Position numbers and translations under genes: made by a program. Shown one piece after another: positions 56,513 through 64,000 of a DNA stretch of 64,000 nucleotides (its first letter is position 1; each line of letters opens with the position of its first letter). The notes under the pieces are model-generated. The model ran no database searches. It was given only the letters and a program-made list of their open reading frames with translations, and had not been told where the DNA came from. Source of the DNA: Kumtagia sp963829135 (GTDB lineage Bacteria > Pseudomonadota > Alphaproteobacteria > Rhizobiales > Rhizobiaceae); the NCBI GenBank assembly GCA_963829135.1, contig CAWHHO010000008.1, positions 62,001 through 126,000 of the forward strand. Reading direction: 5' to 3'.

Positions 56513-56950
56513 GTGCGGACGTTCGAACACAGGCGTGCCTCGGAATTTCGCCATCAGGCTTTCTGGGCACTGCTTGACGAGCGCCATCCGCAGGAACGTC
56601 ATCGGCGCGTGCAGAAGATGCGGTACTTCTGGCAGCGTGGTTTGCCCGAAAAGAACCTCGTCATTACGCTGTATGTATCGCCCGACAAGGATCGTTGCGG
56701 TGTCTTTCTCGGTCGCAACGAAAAGCTCGGTGCGGTGAACGTCGCCGATCGGCTGCGGCCGATCGCAAGCCGTATCTTTGAAACGCTGAGGTTCGATCCC
56801 AAACACAGCTCGCCGGCGTTCCCATTCGTCTCGCAGTGGCAGGTCAACTGCTATTCGGAGGATAACTGGCCGGCTATGGTCGACTGGATGGTGACGGAGG
56901 CATCGCGGCTGGAGGCCGTAGTCACCACCCTGCTCGACGCCGAAGCATGA
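56513..56950 (+). CDS. conserved-looking protein, unknown
   Basis: 145 aa from a GTG six bases after the quinone oxidoreductase gene, so probably cotranscribed. Compositionally a real mixed alpha/beta protein: QKMRYFWQRGLPEKNLVITLY, DRCGVFLGRNEKLGAVN and QWQVNCYSEDNWPAMVDWMV. It resembles no family I can name with confidence; a DUF4268-like fold is a weak possibility. Confidence 0.6.
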   Translation: MRTFEHRRASEFRHQAFWALLDERHPQERHRRVQKMRYFWQRGLPEKNLVITLYVSPDKDRCGVFLGRNEKLGAVNVADRLRPIASRIFETLRFDPKHSSPAFPFVSQWQVNCYSEDNWPAMVDWMVTEASRLEAVVTTLLDAEA

Positions 56951-57032
56951 TCTCGGCAATAGGCTATGAGGCTGTTGCCTTGGTGGCGCGTGTCGGACGA
57001 CAATAACGCAGAATTTGGATTCGGATCGCCAA

Positions 57033-58347
57033 ATGCTGACTGACGCACTCGGCCTGAAGCTCTCCGGGGCCAATGCCTCAAGCCTGCTCGCACTATGAGC
57101 GGGCGGTGTGGGAGCTGCGCTGTTTCGTCGGCGATCCGGCCGGCTCGATCGAGGCAGCGCTCGGTGAGGCGCCCGATTTCGCCATGGCGCATGTTTTCAA
57201 GGGTTATCTCTACGGCCTGTCGACGGAGCGCGCGGCCATGCCCGTCGCCAAGGCCTGCCACGAGGCAGCCTCCAGATTGGCGCTCACCGCCCGCGAACGC
57301 CTCCATGCGGCTGCTCTCGGCCATCTGGCGGACGGGCGATGGCATGATGCGGGAAAGGTTCTGGCGGACCTTTCCTCCGAGATCCCGCTTGATGCGCTTG
57401 CGCTGCAGGCCGGGCATCAGATCGATTTCTTCACCGGCAATTCCGCCATGCTCAGGCATCGTATCTCCCGCGCCATGCCCGCCTGGTCACAGGACATGCC
57501 GGGCTATCACGCCATGCTCGGCATGCAGGCGTTCGGCTTGGAGGAAACCGCCGATTACGCCACCGCCGAAGCGCTGGGTCGCCGGGCTGTCGAGCTTGAG
57601 CCACGCGACGGCTGGGCACAGCATGCGGTGGCGCATGTCATGGAAATGCAATCGCGACAGCGCGACGGCATCGCCTGGATGCGCGGCAGCGAGGCAGACT
57701 GGACCCGCGAGAGCTTTCTTCAGGTTCACAACTGGTGGCACCTGGCGCTCTTTCACTACGAACTCGGCGAGGTCGACGAGGTATTGGCGCTGTTCGACGG
57801 ACCAATCTACGGAGGCGGTTCGACGCTTTCGCTCAATATGCTCGACGCTTCGGCCATTCTATGGCGGTTGCATCTCGGCGGCGTCGATGTCGGTCGTCGC
57901 TGGCAGAAGCTCGCGGAAAACTGGCTGCCGAAAGCCCGCGACGGCAACTACGCCTTCAACGATATGCACGCCATGATGGCCTTTGTCGGCGCGGGGATGG
58001 AACGGCCGGCGCGCGATCTGCTAGACGCCCAGCGCGAGGCAATGCGCTGCAGCGATGACAATGCCGGTTTTACCCGCGATGTCGGCCATCCGGCAGCCCT
58101 CGGTATCAAGGCGTTCGGCGAAGCGCGCTACGCGGATGCCGTCTCGGCGCTGCATCCGTTGCCATCCATCGCCCACCGCTTCGGCGGCAGCCACGCGCAG
58201 CGCGACGTCATCGACGTTACATTGATCGAAGCTGCAATTCGCGCGGGGAGCACAGGCCTGGCGCGCGAACTGACAGCAAAACGCCAGGCTGCTCGCCCTG
58301 CGAGCCCGCTTTCGGCGCTCTTTGAGAAACGCGCCGCCGCCTTGTAG
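57033..58347 (+). CDS. tetratricopeptide repeat protein 38 (TTC38)-like, one frameshift
   Basis: Restored length 437 aa. ATG 57033 opens MLTDALGLKLSGANASSL, the usual TTC38 start; an extra base at about 57085 then shifts to HYERAVWELRCFVGDP. The remainder is intact: TPR-like helices, HQIDFFTGNSAMLRHRI, YHAMLGMQAFGLEETADY, WAQHAVAHVMEMQSRQRDGI and NWWHLALFHYELGEVDE. The span is 3n+1. Human and bacterial TTC38 proteins have no settled function. Confidence 0.85.
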
Positions 58348-58462
58348 CAAACATCGTCCGGTATTGTTTGCTGACCTCTTCTTGCTGTCGTTCGTGACAA
58401 TTTTTCCGACAATCGAAAAAAATCGTCCACTCACCCTTTTTGTCGTTCTCAATCGCTGTTTT

Positions 58463-58476
58463 TTTGTTATGACAAA
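58463..58476. promoter_or_regulatory. candidate operator upstream of xylB
   Basis: TTTGT-TATG-ACAAA palindrome in the AT-rich 242-base gap before xylBA, which otherwise differs sharply in composition from its surroundings. Sites of this kind are bound by ROK-type XylR repressors in xylose operons; no xylR gene is in the window. Confidence 0.5.
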
Positions 58477-58589
58477 CTTGTTCGGGGGATCAAGCGTGGA
58501 GGCGCTTTTTCCCAAGTGCGCTCTTGATGCTGCACGGAACGCTAACGACCGCTCCGAAGCGACAGGCGCGGCGTCCGGGAGGACTGCTT

Positions 58590-60044
58590 ATGTATCTGGG
58601 GATCGACCTCGGCACGTCCGGCGTGAAGCTGCTTTTGATCGATGGCGAGCAGGAAGTCATCGGCTCAACCAGCGCCCATATCGACGTGTCACGGCCCCAT
58701 CCGGGGTGGTCCGAGCAGAACCCGGCCGACTGGATCAAGGCGACCGAGGATGCCATCGCCGGGTTGAAGATCAAGCACCCCAGGGAATTCGCCGCGGTGA
58801 AGGGCATCGGTCTTTCCGGTCACATGCACGGCGCCACCATTCTCGGGATCAATGATGCAGTGCTGCGCCCCTGCATCCTCTGGAACGACACGCGCAGCCA
58901 TCAGGAAGCTGCGGAACTCGACGCCAACCCGATCTTCCGCAAGATCACCGGCAATATCGTTTTTCCAGGGTTCACGGCGCCCAAACTCGTCTGGGTCCGC
59001 AACAACGAGCCGGAGCTTTTTGCCAAGGTCCGCAAGGTGCTGCTGCCGAAGGACTATCTGCGGCTCTGGCTGAGCGGCGAGCATATTTCGGAGATGTCGG
59101 ACTCGGCCGGCACGTCCTGGCTCGATACGGGCAGACGCCAATGGTCCAAGCCGCTGCTGGATGCAACGTATCTGACCGAAGATCACATGCCTGCGCTTAC
59201 CGAAGGCACTCACCATGCGGGAACGCTGCGCGCCGAATTGGCCAGCCGCTGGGGCTTGTCGCAAAGCGTCGTGATCGCCGGCGGGGCGGGCGACAACGCG
59301 GCGTCGGCCTGCGGCATGGGCACCGTGAAGGCGGGGCATGCCTTCGTATCGCTGGGCACGTCCGGCGTGCTGTTCGCCGCGAACGATTCCTACCTGCCCA
59401 ATCCGGAAAGCGCGGTCCACGCCTTCTGCCACGCATTACCGAACACCTGGCACCAGATGGGTGTCATTCTCTCCGCCACCGACTCACTGAACTGGCTGTC
59501 GTCGATTGCCGGCAAGACTGCCGCTGACCTCACGACCGGACTCGGCGAGGGGCTGCGCAAGCCGACCGGCGTGACCTTCCTGCCTTATTTGTCCGGTGAA
59601 CGCACGCCCCACAATGACGCCATCATCCGGGGTTCCTTCACCGGCCTTGGCCATGAATCCGACGTTGTGGTGCTGACGCAGGCGGTATTGGAGGGCGTTT
59701 CCTTTGCTTTCCGCGACTGCCTTCACGCCTTGCAGGCCGCCGGTACGCAGCTGAACCGCGTCACTGCGGTCGGCGGCGGTTCGCGCTCCCGCTATTGGCT
59801 GAAGTCGATCGCCACGGCGCTCGGCATTCCCGTCGATATTCCCGCCGACGGCGATTTCGGCGCGGCCTTTGGCGCGGCCCGGCTCGGTCTGATCGCGGCC
59901 GAAAATGCCAATCCGCATGAGGTGATGAGTGCGCCGCGCACTGCCGAGACCATCGAACCGGTCGCCAAATTGAAAGCGACTTACGATGAAGCCTATCAGC
60001 GCTATCGCGCGCTCTATCCAGCCATCAGAGGAGTATCGCAATGA
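58590..60044 (+). CDS. xylB: xylulokinase
   Basis: 484 aa from ATG 58590 with GGGAGGA seven bases upstream. FGGY kinase: MYLGIDLGTSGVKLLLIDGE at the start, WNDTRSHQEAAEL, the catalytic Asp region AGGAGDNAASACGMG, and GGGSRSRYWLKSIATALGIPV near the end. Phosphorylates D-xylulose made by XylA. Stop overlaps xylA ATG by four bases, so the two are coupled. Confidence 0.95.
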   Translation: MYLGIDLGTSGVKLLLIDGEQEVIGSTSAHIDVSRPHPGWSEQNPADWIKATEDAIAGLKIKHPREFAAVKGIGLSGHMHGATILGINDAVLRPCILWNDTRSHQEAAELDANPIFRKITGNIVFPGFTAPKLVWVRNNEPELFAKVRKVLLPKDYLRLWLSGEHISEMSDSAGTSWLDTGRRQWSKPLLDATYLTEDHMPALTEGTHHAGTLRAELASRWGLSQSVVIAGGAGDNAASACGMGTVKAGHAFVSLGTSGVLFAANDSYLPNPESAVHAFCHALPNTWHQMGVILSATDSLNWLSSIAGKTAADLTTGLGEGLRKPTGVTFLPYLSGERTPHNDAIIRGSFTGLGHESDVVVLTQAVLEGVSFAFRDCLHALQAAGTQLNRVTAVGGGSRSRYWLKSIATALGIPVDIPADGDFGAAFGAARLGLIAAENANPHEVMSAPRTAETIEPVAKLKATYDEAYQRYRALYPAIRGVSQ

Positions 60045-61351
60045 GCACCGGTTTCTTCGGCGACATCAAGCCAATCAAGTATGAAGGGCCGGACTCGACC
60101 AATCCGCTCGCCTACCGCTTCTACAACCCGGACGAAGTTGTCGCCGGCAAGCGGCTGGAAGACCATCTGCGCTTCGCCGTCGCTTACTGGCATTCATTCG
60201 CCTGGCCGGGCGGGGATCCTTTCGGCGGCCAGACCTTCGAACGGCCGTGGTTCGGCGATTCGATGGATCACGCGAAGCTCAAGGCAGACGTCGCATTTGA
60301 AATGTTCACGCTGCTCGGCGCCCCCTACTACTGCTTCCACGACGCAGACGTCCGGCCCGAGGGCAAGAATTTTGCCGAAAGCGCGGGCCGCCTCGACGAG
60401 ATCGCCGATATCTTCGCCACCAAGCAGAAGCAGACCGGCGTCAAGCTTCTGTGGGGCACTGCAAACATGTTCTCGCACCGCCGCTGGATGGCGGGCGCCG
60501 CAACGAACCCCGACCCCGACGTCTTCGCCTATGCTGCCGCCACCGTGAAAACCTGCATGGATGTAACCAAGCGGCTGAAAGGCGAGAACTACGTGCTGTG
60601 GGGCGGTCGCGAAGGCTATGAGACGCTGCTCAATACCGACCTTAAACAGGAGCGCGAACAGGCTGGCCGCTTCCTGTCGATGGTCGTCGACTACAAGCAC
60701 AGGACAGGCTTCAAGGGCACCATCCTGATCGAACCGAAGCCGCAGGAGCCGACCAAGCACCAATATGATTACGATGTCGCCACCGTGTACGGCTTCCTCA
60801 AGGACTTCGGGCTGGAAAAGGAAGTGAAGGTCAATATCGAGCAGGGCCACGCCATCCTTGCCGGCCACTCCTTCGAGCATGAACTGGCGCTCGCCGGCGC
60901 GCTCGGCATTTTCGGTTCCATCGATATGAACCGCAACGACTACCAGTCCGGTTGGGATACCGACCAGTTCCCCAACAATGTGCCGGAAATGGCGCTGGCC
61001 TACTATTACGTGCTGCAGGCCGGTGGTCTAAAAACCGGGGGGACCAATTTCGACTCCAAGCTGCGACGCCAGTCGCTCGACCCGCAGGACCTGCTGATCG
61101 GCCATGTCGGTGCAATGGACTGCTGTGCGCGCGGCCTGAAGGCCGCAGCGCGGATGATCGAGGACAGCGCACTCAGCGGCCCGCTGGCCGAGCGCTACGC
61201 CGGTTGGAAGTCGGCGGAAGCCAAGGCGATGCTTTCGGGCAAGCGCACGCTGGAGGAAATCGCGGAGCGCGTCGTCAAGAAGAAGATCGAGCCAGAACCT
61301 CGTTCCGGCCGTCAGGAACTGCTGGAGAATATCGTCAACCGGTATGTCTGA
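60041..61351 (+). CDS. xylA: xylose isomerase
   Basis: Intact 436 aa, the longer class II form. Active-site and metal motifs: WHSFAWPGGDPFGGQTF (catalytic His), CFHDADVRPEG, WGGREGYETLLNTD, IEPKPQEPTKHQYDYD, NIEQGHAILAGHSFEHE and SIDMNRNDYQSGWDTDQFP. Converts D-xylose to D-xylulose. With XylB it gives the xylose catabolic module; no xylose transporter lies beside it in this window. Confidence 0.96.
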   Translation: MSTGFFGDIKPIKYEGPDSTNPLAYRFYNPDEVVAGKRLEDHLRFAVAYWHSFAWPGGDPFGGQTFERPWFGDSMDHAKLKADVAFEMFTLLGAPYYCFHDADVRPEGKNFAESAGRLDEIADIFATKQKQTGVKLLWGTANMFSHRRWMAGAATNPDPDVFAYAAATVKTCMDVTKRLKGENYVLWGGREGYETLLNTDLKQEREQAGRFLSMVVDYKHRTGFKGTILIEPKPQEPTKHQYDYDVATVYGFLKDFGLEKEVKVNIEQGHAILAGHSFEHELALAGALGIFGSIDMNRNDYQSGWDTDQFPNNVPEMALAYYYVLQAGGLKTGGTNFDSKLRRQSLDPQDLLIGHVGAMDCCARGLKAAARMIEDSALSGPLAERYAGWKSAEAKAMLSGKRTLEEIAERVVKKKIEPEPRSGRQELLENIVNRYV

Positions 61352-61387
61352 CGCGACCTGTCGATGGGATCGGCTGAATCGTTCCAA

Positions 61388-61432
61388 GGTCTCCCCTACT
61401 CGTAGGGAGGGGGTTCAGGGGCGCGGTGGATG
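61388..61432. repeat. short palindromic repeat after xylA
   Basis: CCCTAC-TC-GTAGGG (61394-61407) within a CCCC/GGGG-rich segment, 37 bases after xylA. It looks like a short member of the palindromic repeats seen elsewhere in the window. It could also serve as a weak terminator, but no U-run follows. Confidence 0.55.
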
Positions 61433-61534
61433 ATTCATCCGGACTGCCACATGGAATTGACGCCATGGTAAAGGCAACGCGGTACAAGCGTTGGGATGGC
61501 CGCACTTCGACCATTGCCGACATCGAGGATTGCC

Positions 61535-62486
61535 GTGAACGACAGCGCGCCCTTCGAACTCTATCGTTCGAGCCCACCTAAGCCGGTCACGCTGCCGCGG
61601 CTGATCGGCGGCACGCTGGTCGTGCTGGCATGCTGGATGCTGGTGACGATGCTGGTCATCGTTCCCGTCATCTTCGTGCTGCACGGCGATATGGCGGTCT
61701 TCACCACGTCGGCAAGCGGCAACCTCGCAATGTTCGCCACCTTTGCCGGCATATGGGTTGGCGTGTGGCTTGCCACTGCGCGCTGTCCATCGCGAACCGT
61801 TCGCCAATGTTCTTGGGTGGTCGGGTCGCATTGCATGGGCGGATTTCGCGAAGGGCTTCGTCGCCATCGTGCTGACGTCGGTACTGTCGGAAGTGCTGAT
61901 GTATCTCATCCGCCCGGACTTCACGCGCTCAACGATCCCCCTCGGCGAATGGTTTGTCTACCTGCTGCCTGTCGCGGTTCTCTGTTTCGTCCAGACGGCT
62001 GGCGAGGAACTGCTGTTTCGCGGTTATCTCACCCGCAATCTCGCCAATCGCTTCAGGTCGCCTTGGGTCTGGGCTTTCATCCCGAGCCTGATTTTCGCCG
62101 GCATGCACCTGTCGCCGTCGATGAACATCGCCGATGCGGCAACAATGGCGATTTCAATCGGGAGCCTGACGGCGTTGCTGGTCGCACTGGTCTATGTCAC
62201 CGGCAATCTTGGTGCTCCCTTCGGCGTGCATATGGCGAATAACTTTCTTGCCTTCACCGCGATTTCCCATCAGAGCGGGTTCAGCAAGTTCTCCCTGTTC
62301 AACGGCTTCGCCATCGACGGCGGCACGGTCACCACAACCGAGTCCGTGTTGATCGTCCTGAATTGCCTCATTTGCGTCGGGCTGAGCGCACTGTTGCTGC
62401 TGCACCCAAAATCGCCGCTTCGCGTCGGAACGCGAGCAACCGCACTTAGGGCCACGGGCGGCTCCGAATTGAGCGCGTCGTCCTGA
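61535..62486 (+). CDS. CPBP (CAAX-type) membrane protease, one frameshift
   Basis: Restored length 316 aa from GTG 61535 (GAGGA upstream). Eight or so membrane spans. CPBP motifs: EELLFRGYLTRNLANRF (glutamate pair and Arg), FAGMHLSPSMNIAD (His) and FGVHMANNFLAF (His/Asn). An extra base at about 61785 breaks VGVWLA/LRAVHREPF, and the span is 3n+1. Bacterial members process peptides or confer self-immunity, but no bacteriocin-like gene is next to it, so the substrate is unknown. Confidence 0.85.
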
Positions 62487-62586
62487 GCAGGAAAATTCTA
62501 GCAACACGATGCGCTTGAATCGCAAGGATTTTTAAAGCCGGTTCCGACGGGCCACATTTTTGGCCCATACCTGCCTTCGGCCTGTC

Positions 62587-62841
62587 ATGAAACGTCGCTA
62601 TCGCTTCTGCATGGAACCGAATCGTACACGACAAGCGCTGCCAGGCCGTCTCGATCTCGAAATCCTCGACGGTTTCGGTGAAAGCGACTCGATCGTCGAC
62701 CGGCTGCTGGCACTGCCGGTGGTGCCTCAGATCGGCGATACCCGGCCCAATGTCTGGGAAGCCGGCGTTGCCCGCCGTCTTGAAAAGCGCGTCGCCGACC
62801 AGATGCGCGAGCGCATTGAAGGCGAGCGGCGACCGAGCTGA
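62587..62841 (+). CDS. small protein, unknown
   Basis: 84 aa from ATG 62587; the frame extends upstream through a TTG at 62560. Charged helical C-terminus (RRLEKRVADQMRERIEGERR) after LDLEILDGFGESDSIVDRLL. A longer open frame exists on the opposite strand (62446-62901) but has no ribosome site and the composition of a shadow. No family recognised. Confidence 0.45.
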   Translation: MKRRYRFCMEPNRTRQALPGRLDLEILDGFGESDSIVDRLLALPVVPQIGDTRPNVWEAGVARRLEKRVADQMRERIEGERRPS

Positions 62842-62901
62842 AGGATAGCCGTGGAGCGACGCCGCATTGGATGCTCGGCTGTCGCGTCGTCCTGTGCGCA
62901 T

Positions 62902-62931
62902 AAAAAAGGCTCCGGCGTTGCCGCCGGAGCC
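62902..62931 (-). terminator. Rho-independent terminator of the TRAP solute-binding gene
   Basis: GGCTCCGGCG (62908-62917), loop TTGC, CGCCGGAGCC (62922-62931): a perfect 10-bp stem, followed on the minus strand by six U residues. It starts 24 bases after the gene's stop. The best terminator in the window. Confidence 0.92.
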
Positions 62932-62954
62932 CTCGATAATCGGTGAGCGCGGGC

Positions 62955-63998
62955 CTACAGCTTTCCGCCGCGCTGCTGAATCATCATGAACGTGTCGTAG
63001 TTGTACTCCGCGATCTGCATGTTGAGATAGTAGTCCTTGCGGAACGCCTTGATTGAATCCCAGATCTTTTTGAATTCGGGGTTCGAGGATTCCATCTCCG
63101 CATAGACCTCGTTCGACTTCTCGAAGCAGGCGGCAAGGATTTCCGGGCTGAACGGCCGCAGTTGCGCGCCACCGGCCACCAGCTGTTTTACTGCCGTCGG
63201 GTTCAGGAAGTCGTATTTCTGCAGCATGTTGGCGTCCGCTGCCTGTGCGGCCGTGTGCACCAGGGACTTGTAAGCCGGCGGGAGTTCTTCATATTTCGCC
63301 TTGTTGAACATCAGATGAACCGTCGGACCACCTTCCCACCAGCCTGGATAATAGTAGAACGGCGCGACCTTCTGGAAGCCGAGCTTCTCGTCGTCATATG
63401 GTCCAACCCATTCTGCAGCGTCGATGGTGCCCTTCTCCAGCGCCTGGTAGATTTCGCCGCCGGCGATCTGCTGCGGTATGACGCCCAGCTTTTCCACGAC
63501 CTTGCCGGCAAAGCCACCGATGCGCATCTTGAGGCCCTGCATGTCGGCGACCGTTTTGATCTCCTTGCGGAACCAGCCGCCCATCTGCACGCCGGTGTTG
63601 CCTCCCGGCAGACCGTAGAGGCCCTGCGCGCCGAGGAACTCGTTGAACATGTCGATGCCGCCGCCATGATATTGCCAGGCGTTCATACCGCGTGCGTTGA
63701 GCGCGAAGGGAACAGCTGCGCCGAGCGCCCAGGTCGGATTCTTGCCCCAGTAGTAATACGATACCGTATGACAGGCCTCGACCGTGCCGGCGGCCGCAGC
63801 ATCGGCGGCCTGGAGTCCCGGCACGATCTCACCAGCAGCAAACACCTGGACGTCGAAATTGCCGTCGGTCGCTTCCTTCAGCATGTTCGAGAACACGACC
63901 GCGCCACCATAGATGGTGTCGAGCGCCTTCGGGAAGGAGGACGTGAGGCGCCAGGTGACTTTCGGGTTCGACTGGGCGATAGCCGGAGCGGCCAGCGC
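62955..63998 (-). CDS. TRAP transporter solute-binding protein (DctP family), 5' end missing
   Basis: At least 347 residues; the frame continues past the window edge, where ALAAPAIAQSNP looks like the end of a signal peptide. The mature protein begins KVTWRLTSSFPKALDTIYGGA. DctP-family features: FSNMLKEATDGNFDVQVFAAGEI, GGWFRKEIKTVADMQGLKMRIGGF (conserved Arg for the ligand carboxylate) and GPYDDEKLGFQKVAPFYYYPGW. It delivers an organic acid, often a 2-oxo acid, to a Na+-driven TRAP permease that would lie elsewhere, as no permease genes follow it. A terminator lies just downstream. Confidence 0.93.
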   Translation of the reverse strand, partial: ALAAPAIAQSNPKVTWRLTSSFPKALDTIYGGAVVFSNMLKEATDGNFDVQVFAAGEIVPGLQAADAAAAGTVEACHTVSYYYWGKNPTWALGAAVPFALNARGMNAWQYHGGGIDMFNEFLGAQGLYGLPGGNTGVQMGGWFRKEIKTVADMQGLKMRIGGFAGKVVEKLGVIPQQIAGGEIYQALEKGTIDAAEWVGPYDDEKLGFQKVAPFYYYPGWWEGGPTVHLMFNKAKYEELPPAYKSLVHTAAQAADANMLQKYDFLNPTAVKQLVAGGAQLRPFSPEILAACFEKSNEVYAEMESSNPEFKKIWDSIKAFRKDYYLNMQIAEYNYDTFMMIQQRGGKL

Positions 63999-64000
63999 AG

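Noticed and set aside
61535..62486. CAAX protease as a bacteriocin immunity gene
   Set aside because: The neighbouring genes are xylose catabolism, a small unknown gene and a TRAP binding protein. Nothing resembles a peptide precursor or exporter.
62446..62901. A 151-codon minus-strand frame near the TRAP gene
   Set aside because: It overlaps the end of the CAAX protease gene and the small plus-strand gene, has no ribosome site, and crosses toward the terminator region.

Overview
The window looks like a chromosomal segment of an alphaproteobacterium of the order Hyphomicrobiales (rhizobia), most likely Mesorhizobium or a close relative in Phyllobacteriaceae. The reasons are the high GC content and codon use, the gene orders tsaD/gpsA divergent from hemC-hemD-COG4223-hemY, pstS-pstC-pstA-pstB-phoU-phoB, purE-purK beside small DUF465 genes and xylB-xylA, the urtABCDE urea transporter, and many short GC-rich palindromic repeats of the kind scattered through Mesorhizobium genomes. 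This is inference from gene content; no 16S gene is present.

Layout. 1-0.95 kb: 3' part of mtnA (methionine salvage). 1.1-7.2 kb: urtABCDE behind a textbook sigma-54 promoter. 7.7-20.7 kb: a minus-strand carbohydrate region with a CUT2-type ABC transporter related to rhizobial L-rhamnose uptake (rhaS, rhaT, two permeases), a FadR-type GntR regulator, and enzymes fitting non-phosphorylating oxidation of a 6-deoxy or related sugar (mutarotase, lactonase-like amidohydrolase, two SDRs, Gfo/Idh oxidoreductase, enolase-superfamily dehydratase, 2-hydroxyacid dehydrogenase, acetoacetate-decarboxylase-like protein). Two operons share the palindrome AATTGG-N5-CCAATT at their promoters. 20.9-28.2 kb: a second, CUT1-type sugar transporter with its own enolase-superfamily dehydratase, GntR regulator and aldose-dehydrogenase-like aldo/keto reductase. 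28.3-33.7 kb: MarR-GNAT pair, a second GNAT protein, a LysE-type exporter, an MFS carrier and an MgtC-like protein. 33.8-42.5 kb: gpsA-tsaD on the minus strand, divergent from hemC-hemD-COG4223-hemY-TerB-glutamine amidotransferase. 42.6-50.6 kb: MFS exporter, a small orphan gene, and the whole Pst-PhoU-PhoB phosphate operon under a PHO box. 50.9-58.3 kb: MFS, ArsR, DUF465 genes, purEK, quinone oxidoreductase, TTC38-like protein. 58.6-61.4 kb: xylB-xylA. The end holds a CAAX protease, a small unknown gene and the 3' part of a TRAP solute-binding protein with a clear terminator.

Two things run through the whole window. First, 24 genes, including housekeeping genes such as hemC, gpsA and purK, carry apparent single-base frameshifts. 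In most, the span from start to stop is 3n+1, meaning one extra base, and both sides of the break match the same family. This points to insertion-biased sequencing error rather than gene decay, so I give restored gene limits. Second, short palindromic repeats occur between and inside genes. One supplies part of the urtB signal region, one sits within hemD, and a 263-bp TA-flanked MITE-like element forms the hemD stop codon. In addition, all four operons that begin with a solute-binding-protein gene have a strong GC hairpin directly after that gene.
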